A stretch of 38,943 nt of DNA. It comes from Oscillospiraceae bacterium (GTDB lineage: Bacteria > Bacillota > Clostridia > Oscillospirales > Oscillospiraceae). The translations under genes and the position numbers were made by a program. Shown in pieces: positions 21,768-28,854 of the stretch. Below the pieces are notes generated by a model. The model was given only the letters and a program-made list of their open reading frames with translations. It was not told the origin of the DNA and did not search any database. The stretch covers positions 1-38,943 of the forward strand of contig JAGBEA010000037.1 of assembly GCA_017937195.1 (NCBI GenBank). The letters are read 5' to 3'. How positions within the stretch are numbered: the first letter of the stretch is position 1; every line of letters begins with the position of its first letter.

Positions 21768-23798
21768 TTACTTTTTGCGCCGTTTGGCAAATTCCGCCTT
21801 TTTCTTGGCAGACATAGGCGGTTTGTTGCCGGAATTGCCCTTTTTACCGCGGGCGCTGCGCTCACGGCTGTCGGTCTTGCCGCGGGTTTCATCGCGGCGG
21901 GTATCACGGCGATCGGTCTTGCCGCGCTTATCGTCCCGTTTTCCCTTGTCGCCGCGACCTTTGGCGGTCTTCTTATCCTCATCCTTCTTCTCGAAGCTGA
22001 CGCCGTGGGGCGGACGGATCAGACACTCCTTGCCGTAGCCGATCAGGTCGGTGCGCTCGGCCTTTTTCAGCGCCTCGATCACCAGCGGACGCTTCTCCGG
22101 CTTGCCCCACTGCAAAAGGGCGCGCTGCAGCGCCTTTTCGTGCGCATCGCGGGCAACATATACCTCGCTCATATCCCGCGGATCAATGCCGGTATAGTAC
22201 ATACAGGTGGACAGCGTACCCGGCGTGGGATAGAAGTCCTGCACCTGCTCGGGCTGGCGGCCGTTCTTGTGGAGGAACTCCGCCAGCTCCACCGCATCCT
22301 TCAGCGTGCAGCCGGGATGGGAGGACATCAAATACGGCACCAGATACTGCTCCTTGCCATCGCGCTCGTTCAGCTTGCGGTACTGCCGCCAGAACTTCTC
22401 AAACACGTCGAAATGGGGCTTGCCCATATAGTCCAGCACCGAGCTGACGCAGTGCTCCGGCGCCACCTTCAGCTGACCGGAGATGTGGTGCTTGACCAGC
22501 TGGGAGAAGAACTCCTTGTTCTTGTCCTGCAGCATATAGTCATAACGGATGCCGCTGCGCACAAACACCTTCTTGATACCGGGGATCTTCTGCAGCTCAC
22601 GCAGCAGTTTTGTGTACTCGCTGTGGTCGGCATCCAAATTCTTGCACGGCTCCGGCGCAAGGCAGCTCTTGCCCTTGCACATACCGCGCCGCTTCTGCTC
22701 GGCGCAGGAGGTATGGCGGAAGTTGGCGCTGGGGCCGCCCACATCGTGGATATAGCCCTTGAACTGGGGATCTTGCACCAAGATCTCCGCCTCGCGCACC
22801 ACCGACTCGATGCTGCGGGAGGTGACCATGCGCCCCTGATGGAACGCCAGCGCACAGAAGTTGCAGCCGCCAAAGCAGCCGCGGTTATGGGTGATGGAGA
22901 AGCGCACCTCCTCAATAGCAGGCACATCCTCCTCGTACATAGGATGCACCTCGCGCACATAGGGCAGGTCGTACAGCTTGTCCAGCGCCTCGCGGTTGAG
23001 GGGTCTTGCAGGAGGATTCACCACCAGCAGCCGCCCCTCGCAAGGCTGCAAAATGGCCTTGCCGCGGATGGGATCGTGCTCATCGTACTGGATCTTGGTG
23101 GCGATGGCGTACTCCTTCTTATCCGCGCACACCGCCTCATAGGACGGACAATCGGTGCGGTGGAACTTGCAGCCGCTGTCATCGGCGGCGATGTACGCCG
23201 TGCCGGGCACATCGGTGATCTCCGTCACCGGCACCTTGCGGCTCAGCCGCTTGGCGATTTCGCGTGTGGCGGATTCGCCCATACCGTAGACCAATAGATC
23301 TGCCGGCGCGTCAAAGAGGATGCTGCGGCGCACCTTGTCGTCCCAGTAGTCATAGTGGGCAAAGCGGCGCAGCGACGCCTCCAGTCCGCCGATGACGATG
23401 GGGGTGTCGGGGAACGCCTCACGGGCGCGGTTGGCGTATACGATGGTGGGGCGGTCGGGACGGCAGCCCATCTTGCCGCCGGGGCTGTACAGATCCCGCA
23501 CGCGGCGGCGCTTGGCAACTGTGTAATGCGCCACCATGGAGTCCAGATTGCCGCCGCCGATCATCACGCCGTAGCGGGGCTTGCCCATAGCCAGAAAGTC
23601 CTGACAGTCCTTCCACTCCGGCTGGGCAAGGATCGCCACGCGGAAGCCGTCTGCCTCCAGCGCACGGGCGATCAGCGTCGTACCAAAGCTGGGATGATCG
23701 ATGTATGCGTCGGCGGTGACCACCAGAAAATCGTAGTAGTACCAGCCCCGATCGTGCATCTCCTCCCGACTGACGGGCAGAAACTCAATTCCTCTCAT
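21768..23798 (-). CDS. ygiQ: YgiQ-family radical SAM protein
   Basis: 676 aa. The YgiQ N-terminal domain (DFLVVTADAYIDHPSFGTT, GGLEASLRRFAHYDYWDDK) is followed by a radical SAM core with the cluster motif CFGGCNFC (CxxxCxxC). Function of the family is not established. The C-terminal ~75 residues are almost only Lys, Arg, Asp, Gly (KGRGDKGKRDDKRGKTDRR-like), a low-complexity basic tail that may bind nucleic acid. ATG at 23798 overlaps the stop of the upstream phosphatase-GNAT gene (ATGA). Confidence 0.9.
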   Translation of the reverse strand: MRGIEFLPVSREEMHDRGWYYYDFLVVTADAYIDHPSFGTTLIARALEADGFRVAILAQPEWKDCQDFLAMGKPRYGVMIGGGNLDSMVAHYTVAKRRRVRDLYSPGGKMGCRPDRPTIVYANRAREAFPDTPIVIGGLEASLRRFAHYDYWDDKVRRSILFDAPADLLVYGMGESATREIAKRLSRKVPVTEITDVPGTAYIAADDSGCKFHRTDCPSYEAVCADKKEYAIATKIQYDEHDPIRGKAILQPCEGRLLVVNPPARPLNREALDKLYDLPYVREVHPMYEEDVPAIEEVRFSITHNRGCFGGCNFCALAFHQGRMVTSRSIESVVREAEILVQDPQFKGYIHDVGGPSANFRHTSCAEQKRRGMCKGKSCLAPEPCKNLDADHSEYTKLLRELQKIPGIKKVFVRSGIRYDYMLQDKNKEFFSQLVKHHISGQLKVAPEHCVSSVLDYMGKPHFDVFEKFWRQYRKLNERDGKEQYLVPYLMSSHPGCTLKDAVELAEFLHKNGRQPEQVQDFYPTPGTLSTCMYYTGIDPRDMSEVYVARDAHEKALQRALLQWGKPEKRPLVIEALKKAERTDLIGYGKECLIRPPHGVSFEKKDEDKKTAKGRGDKGKRDDKRGKTDRRDTRRDETRGKTDSRERSARGKKGNSGNKPPMSAKKKAEFAKRRKK

Positions 23799-24844
23799 AG
23801 TGCTTTGTCCTCATAACCGATGTATTGTTCCAAAATATCCTCATCCACCGCGTAGAAACCGTACTTCTCCCAGAAGCCGCGATACTGCGGATCTTCGCAC
23901 CGCAGACGCAGCCGGTCACAGCCCTTTTCGCGGTAATAGCGCACCGCCTGACCCAGCGGCGGGATACCCAGCCCCCGTCCGCGGTACTCGGGGCATATCC
24001 AGTACTGTCCCACCCAGCCGATGCCGTCTGCTGTTTGCTCCGTCAAAAGCTGCACAAGACCGATCACCTTGCCATCCATATACACTGCAAGGCACTCGCC
24101 CTCCTGCGGTACGCGGACGCCCAGCGCCGCAAGCGCTGTGGCAGCTTCCTCACTCATCGGGCGGTAATACTGCCCGTTATCGAACATTTTCTCGCTTTTC
24201 CACCACTTTTGCTTGGCAAAGGTGGATGCGCCCGCCTCCACAAGATGGCTGTTGTCATCGCGGTACACCACACGCAGCGTTTCGCCGTCCCATTCAAGGC
24301 AGGACACCGCCGTGTTGTCGCCGTGGGGTGTCTGTCCCAGTTCCTGCAGAGAAAGTCCCTGCAGCGTGCCCAGTGTGATACGCAGCACCGCGCCGTGGCT
24401 GACCACCGCCACTGTCTTGCCCTCGTTGGCTTTGGCGATGCGTTTTAGCGCCGCGATCATCCGGTCGCGGGCGTGTGCCACACTCTCGCCGCCCTCGATC
24501 TCCCATTGTGAGAGGTCGCGGTTGAAGTTGTACATCTGTTGGGGGTCTTCCATGGTCAGCTCCTGCCATGTCCGCCCCTCCCAGCTGCCCATATTCACCT
24601 CGCGCAGCTGCTCATCCAGCCGCACTTCCAAGCCCTTTGGCTCATAGATGGCGCGGGCGGTGGTGCGTGCGCGGAACAGATCGCTGCTGTACACCGCGTC
24701 GATCTGCACCGATTCAAACCGCTTTTTCAGCGCTGCCAGCTGCTGGTAGCCCCGGGGCGTGATGATACCGTTATAGTGCCCCTGCGCGATGCGGTAGAGA
24801 TTGCCCTCCGCCTCGGCGTGGCGCACCAGATAAATCGTCGTCAT
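23795..24844 (-). CDS. Histidine phosphatase-GNAT acetyltransferase fusion
   Basis: 349 aa, two enzymes in one chain. Residues 1-~205 form a phosphoglycerate-mutase-like histidine phosphatase (YLVRHAEAEGN with catalytic His9, YSSDLFRARTTA, VVSHGAVLR). Residues ~210-349 form a GNAT domain (VGQYWICPEYRGRGLGIPPL with the acetyl-CoA loop, then FWEKYGF). Substrates are unknown; the link suggests successive steps on one metabolite or a shared regulatory role. Good SD (AAAGGAGAAGG). Middle gene of the pyrF-like/fusion/ygiQ operon, 13-bp gap upstream and ATGA overlap downstream. No frameshift or linker stop separates the domains. Confidence 0.9.
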   Translation of the reverse strand: MTTIYLVRHAEAEGNLYRIAQGHYNGIITPRGYQQLAALKKRFESVQIDAVYSSDLFRARTTARAIYEPKGLEVRLDEQLREVNMGSWEGRTWQELTMEDPQQMYNFNRDLSQWEIEGGESVAHARDRMIAALKRIAKANEGKTVAVVSHGAVLRITLGTLQGLSLQELGQTPHGDNTAVSCLEWDGETLRVVYRDDNSHLVEAGASTFAKQKWWKSEKMFDNGQYYRPMSEEAATALAALGVRVPQEGECLAVYMDGKVIGLVQLLTEQTADGIGWVGQYWICPEYRGRGLGIPPLGQAVRYYREKGCDRLRLRCEDPQYRGFWEKYGFYAVDEDILEQYIGYEDKAL

Positions 24845-24857
24845 TTCCTTCTCCTTT

Positions 24858-25580
24858 TTACAGTACCGTGACCCACTGCTTCATAGCCTTGACGGCGGCG
24901 CTCACTGCCGCATCCATATCCTGCGCGTACTGGATCTCCTCGTCCACCACCAGCGCGCCGTGACCGTACTCATCAAAGGCGTAGCTTGCCGCCTCGCCGT
25001 CACAGTGGGTGAGGATCATAAAAGTCTTTTCCAAACGGCGGCGCAATTCACGGATATCCAGCGAATAGCCGGTCTCGATCACCGCACCTGCGCCGCGGCG
25101 TGCCATCTGCTCGCCCACCGCCGCATACAGCTTGCGGTCGCCTGCCATCAGATTCTGCACCTCGCCAGCTGCAGGGTTTGCGGTACGCAGCACGGCAAAA
25201 GCCGCCTTGTCCTCCGGTACGGCGCACACATCGCCGCCCATATAGGGCATCACCGTGATGGCATCCGCCTCGGGCACAGCCGCCAGCCACGCACCGCTGT
25301 CGCAGGCGCGGCAATCCACGATCACATAGAATTCGCGCGCCTTCGCCTCGTGCACCAACTGACACAGCGCCGTAAAACCCTCTGCACCGCCGGCAATGTA
25401 GCGCTCGGCGCGGAGACAGACGGCGCTCAGCTTGCCTGCCGCAGCATCCAGCGCCGCGATGCCCGATTGCAGCATCGCCGCCGCCTGCGGAGATTCCAGC
25501 CGCTCTGCGTGGGGAGAGAGTCCCAGCGCCACCGGTGTTTTGCAGCTGCGGATGCGCTGCTGTAAGATGGAAATGGACAT
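24858..25580 (-). CDS. Degenerate orotidine-phosphate-decarboxylase-like protein
   Basis: 240 aa. Aligns by eye with type 2 OMP decarboxylase (PyrF): VALGLSPHAERL at strand 1, GAEGFTALCQLVHEAK, the DAITVMPYMGGD barrel segment and VLRTANPAAGEVQNLMAGD. The catalytic D-x-K-x-x-D motif reads D89-C-R-A-C-D94, so the essential Lys is Arg. The upstream substrate Lys region also lacks Lys (VCLRAE). It therefore probably does not decarboxylate OMP and may bind another nucleotide or sugar phosphate. First gene of its operon with a good promoter. Calling it pyrF would be wrong without biochemical support. Confidence 0.65.
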   Translation of the reverse strand: MSISILQQRIRSCKTPVALGLSPHAERLESPQAAAMLQSGIAALDAAAGKLSAVCLRAERYIAGGAEGFTALCQLVHEAKAREFYVIVDCRACDSGAWLAAVPEADAITVMPYMGGDVCAVPEDKAAFAVLRTANPAAGEVQNLMAGDRKLYAAVGEQMARRGAGAVIETGYSLDIRELRRRLEKTFMILTHCDGEAASYAFDEYGHGALVVDEEIQYAQDMDAAVSAAVKAMKQWVTVL

Positions 25581-25616
25581 AGGGTGATCCTCGCTTCAAA
25601 GTTTTCTATCTTTTTT

Positions 25617-25645
25617 ATTATAAACGCAAGCACACTTTTTGGCAA
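25617..25645 (-). promoter_or_regulatory. Promoter of the pyrF-like/phosphatase-GNAT/ygiQ operon
   Basis: -35 TTGCCA (25645-25640), 17-bp spacer, -10 TATAAT (25622-25617), reading leftwards, 37 bp before the ATG. Confidence 0.75.
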
Positions 25646-25717
25646 TTGTCTGTTGCAGGAATTTTCCCCATTGCTGCGGATAAACTATCTGCGTACCAAA
25701 AAAGGAGTGATCAGAAG

Positions 25718-25894
25718 ATGTGTCGTACCGGTTCGTATTTATGCGGTATGGGCGCCGGATTGATGATCGGCGCGATCGTGGGTGCGGCAATGCTCGCCAA
25801 GCCGGAAACCAGAAAAACTGCAGTGGGTAAAACCATGCAGAAGGTGGGTAACGCAGTGGATTCGGCTGTGGAGTCCGTCGCAGACATGATGTAA
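25718..25894 (+). CDS. Small YtxH-like membrane protein
   Basis: 58 aa. Short polar start (MCRTGSYLC), one hydrophobic glycine-rich helix (GMGAGLMIGAIVGAAMLA), then a soluble amphipathic tail (TMQKVGNAVDSAVESVADMM). Resembles YtxH/gas-vesicle-type small envelope stress proteins, but too short for a firm assignment. AAGGAG lies about 12 nt before the ATG. Followed by a stem-loop terminator. Confidence 0.65.
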   Translation: MCRTGSYLCGMGAGLMIGAIVGAAMLAKPETRKTAVGKTMQKVGNAVDSAVESVADMM

Positions 25895-25918
25895 CAAGGC
25901 AAAATCGGGTGTCGCAGC

Positions 25919-25959
25919 AAGGCGGAGCAGGGTGCGTGCAGCGCTCTCTGCTCCGCCTT
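25919..25959 (+). terminator. Stem-loop after the YtxH-like gene
   Basis: 12-bp perfect stem (25919-25930 with 25948-25959), 17-nt loop, weak U-tract (GAAATTTCTT). Confidence 0.6.
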
Positions 25960-25991
25960 GAAATTTCTTCACTAATTTTGTCATTTTCTTC

Positions 25992-26019
25992 TTGACAACT
26001 GCAATATCTTTGGTATAAT
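25992..26019 (+). promoter_or_regulatory. tRNA-Ser promoter
   Basis: -35 TTGACA (25992-25997), 16-bp spacer, -10 TATAAT (26014-26019): both hexamers at consensus, as expected for a stable RNA. Confidence 0.85.
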
Positions 26020-26051
26020 AATCAATGCTGTCGTTCAGCAAAAGTGAATAC

Positions 26052-26143
26052 GGAGTAGTATCGAAGTGGTCATAACGAGCACGACTGGAAATCGTGTAGT
26101 CGCCAAAAGCGGCTCGAGAGTTCGAATCTCTCCTACTCCGCCA
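26052..26143 (+). tRNA. tRNA-Ser (anticodon GGA), CCA encoded
   Basis: 92 nt. Acceptor stem GGAGTAG (26052-26058) pairs with CTACTCC (26133-26139), discriminator G, encoded CCA. Anticodon arm CACGA-CTGGAAA-TCGTG places anticodon GGA at 26087-26089 (reads UCC/UCU). The long variable arm is typical of tRNA-Ser, and the T-arm is GAGAG-TTCGAAT-CTCTC. Followed by a strong terminator. The 3' half is a typical phage/ICE attachment site and is duplicated downstream. Confidence 0.95.
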
Positions 26144-26181
26144 AAACGAAAAGCACACCGAAAGGTGTGCTTTTTTGTTTT
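26141..26181 (+). terminator. tRNA-Ser terminator
   Basis: 11-bp core stem (26149-26159 with 26164-26174), GAAA loop, extended by further pairing of CCAAAAC with GTTTTGG and containing a T-run on the descending arm. Confidence 0.85.
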
Positions 26182-26214
26182 GGTGGAAAACGGAGGAGAG
26201 AGTTGAATTTCTGT

Positions 26215-26291
26215 CGTGATATGCCGGTGGCATATCACGCCGACAGCGCGCACGTTGTCGGTCTCCTCTATTTTCGCCCTACGGGCGAAAA
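26215..26291. repeat. Three consecutive hairpins between two copies of the tRNA 3' end
   Basis: Stems: 26215-26225 with 26229-26239 (11 bp, loop 3), 26240-26245 with 26256-26261 (6 bp), 26271-26279 with 26283-26291 (9 bp, TTTTCGCCC/GGGCGAAAA). No coding potential. Looks like a compact structured dispersed repeat attached to the tRNA duplication. Confidence 0.6.
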
Positions 26292-26297
26292 TGCAAC

Positions 26298-26320
26298 CGA
26301 ATCTCTCCTACTCCGCCAAA
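26298..26320 (+). repeat. Duplicate of the tRNA-Ser 3' end (att-like copy B)
   Basis: 23 bases identical to 26123-26145 of the tRNA gene region (from CGAATC through CCAAA), 175 bp downstream. Followed by an AATAACCGTCA/TGACGGTTATT terminator hairpin ending near 26362. This is the signature of site-specific integration at a tRNA gene. Confidence 0.8.
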
Positions 26321-26321
26321 G

Positions 26322-26362
26322 AATAACCGTCATTCTGATACATCGGATTGACGGTTATTTTA
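26322..26362 (+). terminator. Hairpin after the tRNA 3'-end copy B
   Basis: 11-bp stem AATAACCGTCA / TGACGGTTATT with a 16-nt loop, followed by TTAT. It bounds the left side of the orphan-gene island. Confidence 0.6.
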
Positions 26363-26433
26363 TGCCCAAAATCGGTATTTTAAAAACTTTTTGGGAGAGA
26401 AATCTCTAAATTGACAATTTAATTTCACTTCAA

Positions 26434-26518
26434 ATCGTTAAAACACAGATAATCGTTAAATTACAACCATAATCGTTGATTTATAACAGTGATCGTTAAA
26501 TTACAGGCGGTAATCGTT
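26434..26518. repeat. Five ATCGTT repeats at ~20-bp spacing upstream of a lipoprotein gene
   Basis: ATCGTT(A/G)A occurs at 26434, 26452, 26472, 26492 and 26513 (spacings 18, 20, 20, 21), about two helical turns, so on one DNA face. The last copy runs into the -35 box. Consistent with cooperative binding of a regulator; no replication genes are near, so plasmid iterons are unlikely. Confidence 0.6.
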
Positions 26519-26545
26519 GAAAAATAACTTTGAGTCTGTTATTAT
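26517..26545 (+). promoter_or_regulatory. Promoter of the orphan lipoprotein gene
   Basis: -35 TTGAAA (26517-26522), 17-bp spacer, -10 TATTAT (26540-26545), with the fifth ATCGTT repeat ending in the -35. Confidence 0.65.
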
Positions 26546-26579
26546 ATTTACAACGAAAATTGCAAAGGAGAGATTGATT

Positions 26580-27122
26580 ATGAAAACACGGCGTTTTATT
26601 ACTATGATTCTGTGCTTGTTTGCTGTTCTCTCTCTGCTGACTTCTTGTTCTGGCTATAATACCCAAATGCAAAATCACTTAAGCGACGAGGCAAACTATC
26701 ATTCTTTCTGCGGTATAATCTGCGATATTTATTATTTTGACGCAGAGAATAAAAAAGTAAGCCTTCTGGCATCAGATGTAATCCCCGATTGCGATGTTGT
26801 CGTTGAACTGACATTTGAAGATGAACGTGACACAATAAAAAAGTTCTTAGGTAGTGAGCCAAACTCGGAATGGTCTTTGACTGAGTATAGGTTTGCGTTT
26901 GACATTACAAAAGAGAATAATCAAATTCTTGTGGAAAATGGATTCTATGACATCGTTTCTATAAATACCCCTATCGAAATAACCGCATCAACCTTTATCT
27001 ATATGGATTCTAATTTCTTCTTTATTGCTGCGGTCACTTATAATGAAACAACGTTTTTGACTTTTGAAGATGGAATCCAAAATATTCGGGAATTTATTAA
27101 TGAACATAAGAGTTTGCTGTGA
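26580..27122 (+). CDS. Orphan lipoprotein in tRNA-linked island
   Basis: 180 aa. Signal peptide MKTRRFITMILCLFAVLSLL with lipobox LTSC (Cys23), then a soluble extracytoplasmic domain rich in Asp/Glu and aromatic residues (CDIYYFDAENKKVSLLASDV). No family recognised. AAAGGAGAG before the ATG. Markedly AT-rich compared with the ~58% GC-looking neighbours, a sign of transfer. Preceded by the ATCGTT repeat array and promoter and followed by repeat unit C. Could be an exported immunity-like or adaptation protein; that is speculation. Confidence 0.75.
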   Translation: MKTRRFITMILCLFAVLSLLTSCSGYNTQMQNHLSDEANYHSFCGIICDIYYFDAENKKVSLLASDVIPDCDVVVELTFEDERDTIKKFLGSEPNSEWSLTEYRFAFDITKENNQILVENGFYDIVSINTPIEITASTFIYMDSNFFFIAAVTYNETTFLTFEDGIQNIREFINEHKSLL

Positions 27123-27140
27123 GAAAGAGGTAACAATATT

Positions 27141-27298
27141 TTTGCACCCCCTTTTCTCAAAATGCACCCCCAAAAAATGACTTTGCACCCCCGTTCCTTA
27201 AAAGGGGGTGCATTTGTATGATAGTTTCAAACCGAATCTCTCCTGCTCCGTGCCCCGCAGCTTTCCAAGTTGCGGGGCTTTTCTTTTCATGATATAAT
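27141..27298 (+). repeat. Cassette-boundary repeat unit C (tRNA 3' end, terminator, promoter)
   Basis: In order: TGCACCCCC boxes (three, in the segment from 27141 to 27192) and an inverted partner (27204-27212), a shared segment with TGATAGTTTC, a 19-bp relative of the tRNA-Ser 3' end (27232-27250, one substitution, CTACTCC to CTGCTCC), a terminator stem (27252-27259 with 27271-27278 plus TTTTC) and a promoter (-35 TTGCGG 27270-27275, 17 bp, -10 TATAAT 27293-27298). Homologous to unit D at 27841-27993. Confidence 0.75.
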
Positions 27299-27319
27299 GC
27301 GGTAAAAGGCGGTGATTGA

Positions 27320-27838
27320 ATGAGCAAAATACTTGGTTCTTGGAGCGGAATGAGAAAATACTTGGAACAAGAGATGCTTGCGGAATCGTTACGAGGAAGA
27401 ATTAGGTATGGTTGCACATCTTATGTCGGGATGGACGGGTGCCACATCTTCGAGATTTATATTGACGGCAAACAAGTGAAACGCTTTTCGTGGGAAACTG
27501 TTAACTCCTATTTTATTGATAATGGATATACGAGTAATAATGCTCCAAGTGGTATAGGCGAGTATTGGACAGAGTTTTGGCCATTACTTGATAAACATCC
27601 TATAACGGATCGAACAGAATATACTGACGAAGAGTTTTGTAATGCCCTCGAGAATTATCGCAACCAGGATATCCAAGAAAGTCTACGCTCAAATAATCCG
27701 CTAATCAGAATGTTTGCGATTTTTGACAGAAGGGTTGGCAAACGAACACTTACCAAATTGGAATCCGAACTCGATAAACAGCCAGAGTGGTTACAACAAA
27801 TGTACTTGCTTCGTTTCAGAGCGGAGTTGAACGAATAA
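27320..27838 (+). CDS. Orphan cytoplasmic protein (possibly SF0329-like)
   Basis: 172 aa, no signal or membrane helix. Begins SKILGSWSGMRKYLEQEMLAESLRGRIRYGCTSY and IFEIYIDGKQVKRFSW, a layout resembling the poorly characterised SF0329 family; resemblance is from memory and weak. AT-rich, with TTA, AGA and ATA codons rare in neighbours, consistent with transfer. Transcribed from the promoter inside repeat unit C; start ATG preceded by AAAGGCGGTGA. Followed at once by repeat unit D. Function unknown. Confidence 0.65.
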   Translation: MSKILGSWSGMRKYLEQEMLAESLRGRIRYGCTSYVGMDGCHIFEIYIDGKQVKRFSWETVNSYFIDNGYTSNNAPSGIGEYWTEFWPLLDKHPITDRTEYTDEEFCNALENYRNQDIQESLRSNNPLIRMFAIFDRRVGKRTLTKLESELDKQPEWLQQMYLLRFRAELNE

Positions 27839-27840
27839 AT

Positions 27841-27993
27841 TTTGCCCCCTAAACCCGATTTGCACCCCCTAAAATGACCTTGCACCCCCTGCTCTCAAGG
27901 GGGTGCATTTGTATGATAGTTTCAAGCCGAATCTCTCCTGCTCCGCGCCCTGCAGCTTTCCAAGTTGCGGGGCTTTTCTTTTTGTAGTATAAT
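27841..27993 (+). repeat. Cassette-boundary repeat unit D (tRNA 3' end, terminator, promoter)
   Basis: Homologue of unit C: TGCACCCCCT boxes with inverted partner (27881-27890 with 27898-27907), TGATAGTTTC, tRNA 3'-end relative (27927-27945), terminator stem (27947-27954 with 27966-27973, one G-T pair) and promoter (-35 TTGCGG 27965-27970, 17 bp, -10 TATAAT 27988-27993). Confidence 0.75.
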
Positions 27994-28013
27994 CGGCATT
28001 GAGGTGAGAAACG

Positions 28014-28343
28014 ATGATTTCCTACGACGATATTGTAAAAGTATTTGCCCACGATCTGCAGGGAAAGAGCTGCATCGAGATCGAGTTTACGGTGGATGGC
28101 GATCCCCATTACCTCTCCTGCTGGATGGGCAAAACACCCGACCGAACCGACAGCAAAAAGGAACTTTTCTGGTACGGATTAGCCTACGACGGCTCGGAAT
28201 CCTATGCTTTTGATCACTTTGAAACCTTTATCACCGCCGACGTTTTTGACGGGAAATCGCTGCAGGAGATCTGGCCGCAGATCCGCATTCTGTCCATCGA
28301 CAGCTGCGATCCGGAGTGGCGGCTCAGCTATTATCTGGACTAA
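28014..28343 (+). CDS. Orphan small cytoplasmic protein
   Basis: 109 aa, acidic, rich in aromatic residues (HYLSCWMGKTPDRT, LFWYGLAYDGSESYAF, FDGKSLQEIWP). No membrane segment, no family recognised. SD GAGGTGAG at 6 nt. Expressed from the promoter in repeat unit D and followed after 18 bp by a second orphan gene with its own perfect SD, so the two make a small operon. Size, acidity and context resemble immunity-type proteins, but there is no toxin gene in view. Confidence 0.7.
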   Translation: MISYDDIVKVFAHDLQGKSCIEIEFTVDGDPHYLSCWMGKTPDRTDSKKELFWYGLAYDGSESYAFDHFETFITADVFDGKSLQEIWPQIRILSIDSCDPEWRLSYYLD

Positions 28344-28361
28344 GCGAAAGGAGGGTCTCTC

Positions 28362-28850
28362 ATGCCTTACGATCCTGAACACTATCTCCACCGCGACACA
28401 GACGCCGCTGCCGTTTCGCTTCACGACTGTTTCGCGTCCGAGGTTCGCTACGAGGCCGGCACACTCTCTTTTGTTTTTGCCGACGGCTTTTGGATCGGCA
28501 CGGAGCATCCGGCAAATCCTTTGGGTGAAATTGTCCGAACCGACCGCGCAATGGCGGCTTTCATTTTCGACAAACTCGCTGGGGATAACCTCTCTGTCTA
28601 TGTCTTTCAGCGGACTCTTCTGGGCAGAACGATCCGCCGACAGTGGTCTGTTTCACAGCTGACAGATCGCATCAACTGTGGAGATATCCGTCTGGAATTT
28701 CTCTATCAGTACAAGGGCGACTGTCACCGGATCGTGGAATGCTGCCTGCACAGCAAAAAGCGTCCGTATCTGTACGAATGTCAGCTATATCTCCCGGCAA
28801 AAAGTGCTTTTTATTGCTGGAACAACCTACAAGAAGATGCGAAATGGTGA
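28362..28850 (+). CDS. Orphan protein, second gene of the unit-D cassette
   Basis: 162 aa, soluble, no recognised family. Cys- and Tyr-rich C-terminal part (YQYKGDCHRIVECCLHSKK, YECQLYLPAKSAFYCWNN). Strong SD (AAAGGAGG). GC content is near that of the chromosome, unlike the two genes upstream. Its stop is 4 bp before the glycerate kinase ATG, which lacks a good SD, so kinase translation may be coupled to this gene. Confidence 0.65.
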   Translation: MPYDPEHYLHRDTDAAAVSLHDCFASEVRYEAGTLSFVFADGFWIGTEHPANPLGEIVRTDRAMAAFIFDKLAGDNLSVYVFQRTLLGRTIRRQWSVSQLTDRINCGDIRLEFLYQYKGDCHRIVECCLHSKKRPYLYECQLYLPAKSAFYCWNNLQEDAKW

Positions 28851-28854
28851 TTAT

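Noticed and set aside
26298-26320. Second tRNA gene
   Set aside because: Only the T-arm and acceptor 3' strand are present; there is no matching 5' half, anticodon arm or promoter. It is a partial duplication.
26434-26518. Plasmid or phage replication iterons
   Set aside because: The repeats look iteron-like, but there is no replication initiator or DnaA-box cluster nearby and the array leads directly into a promoter.
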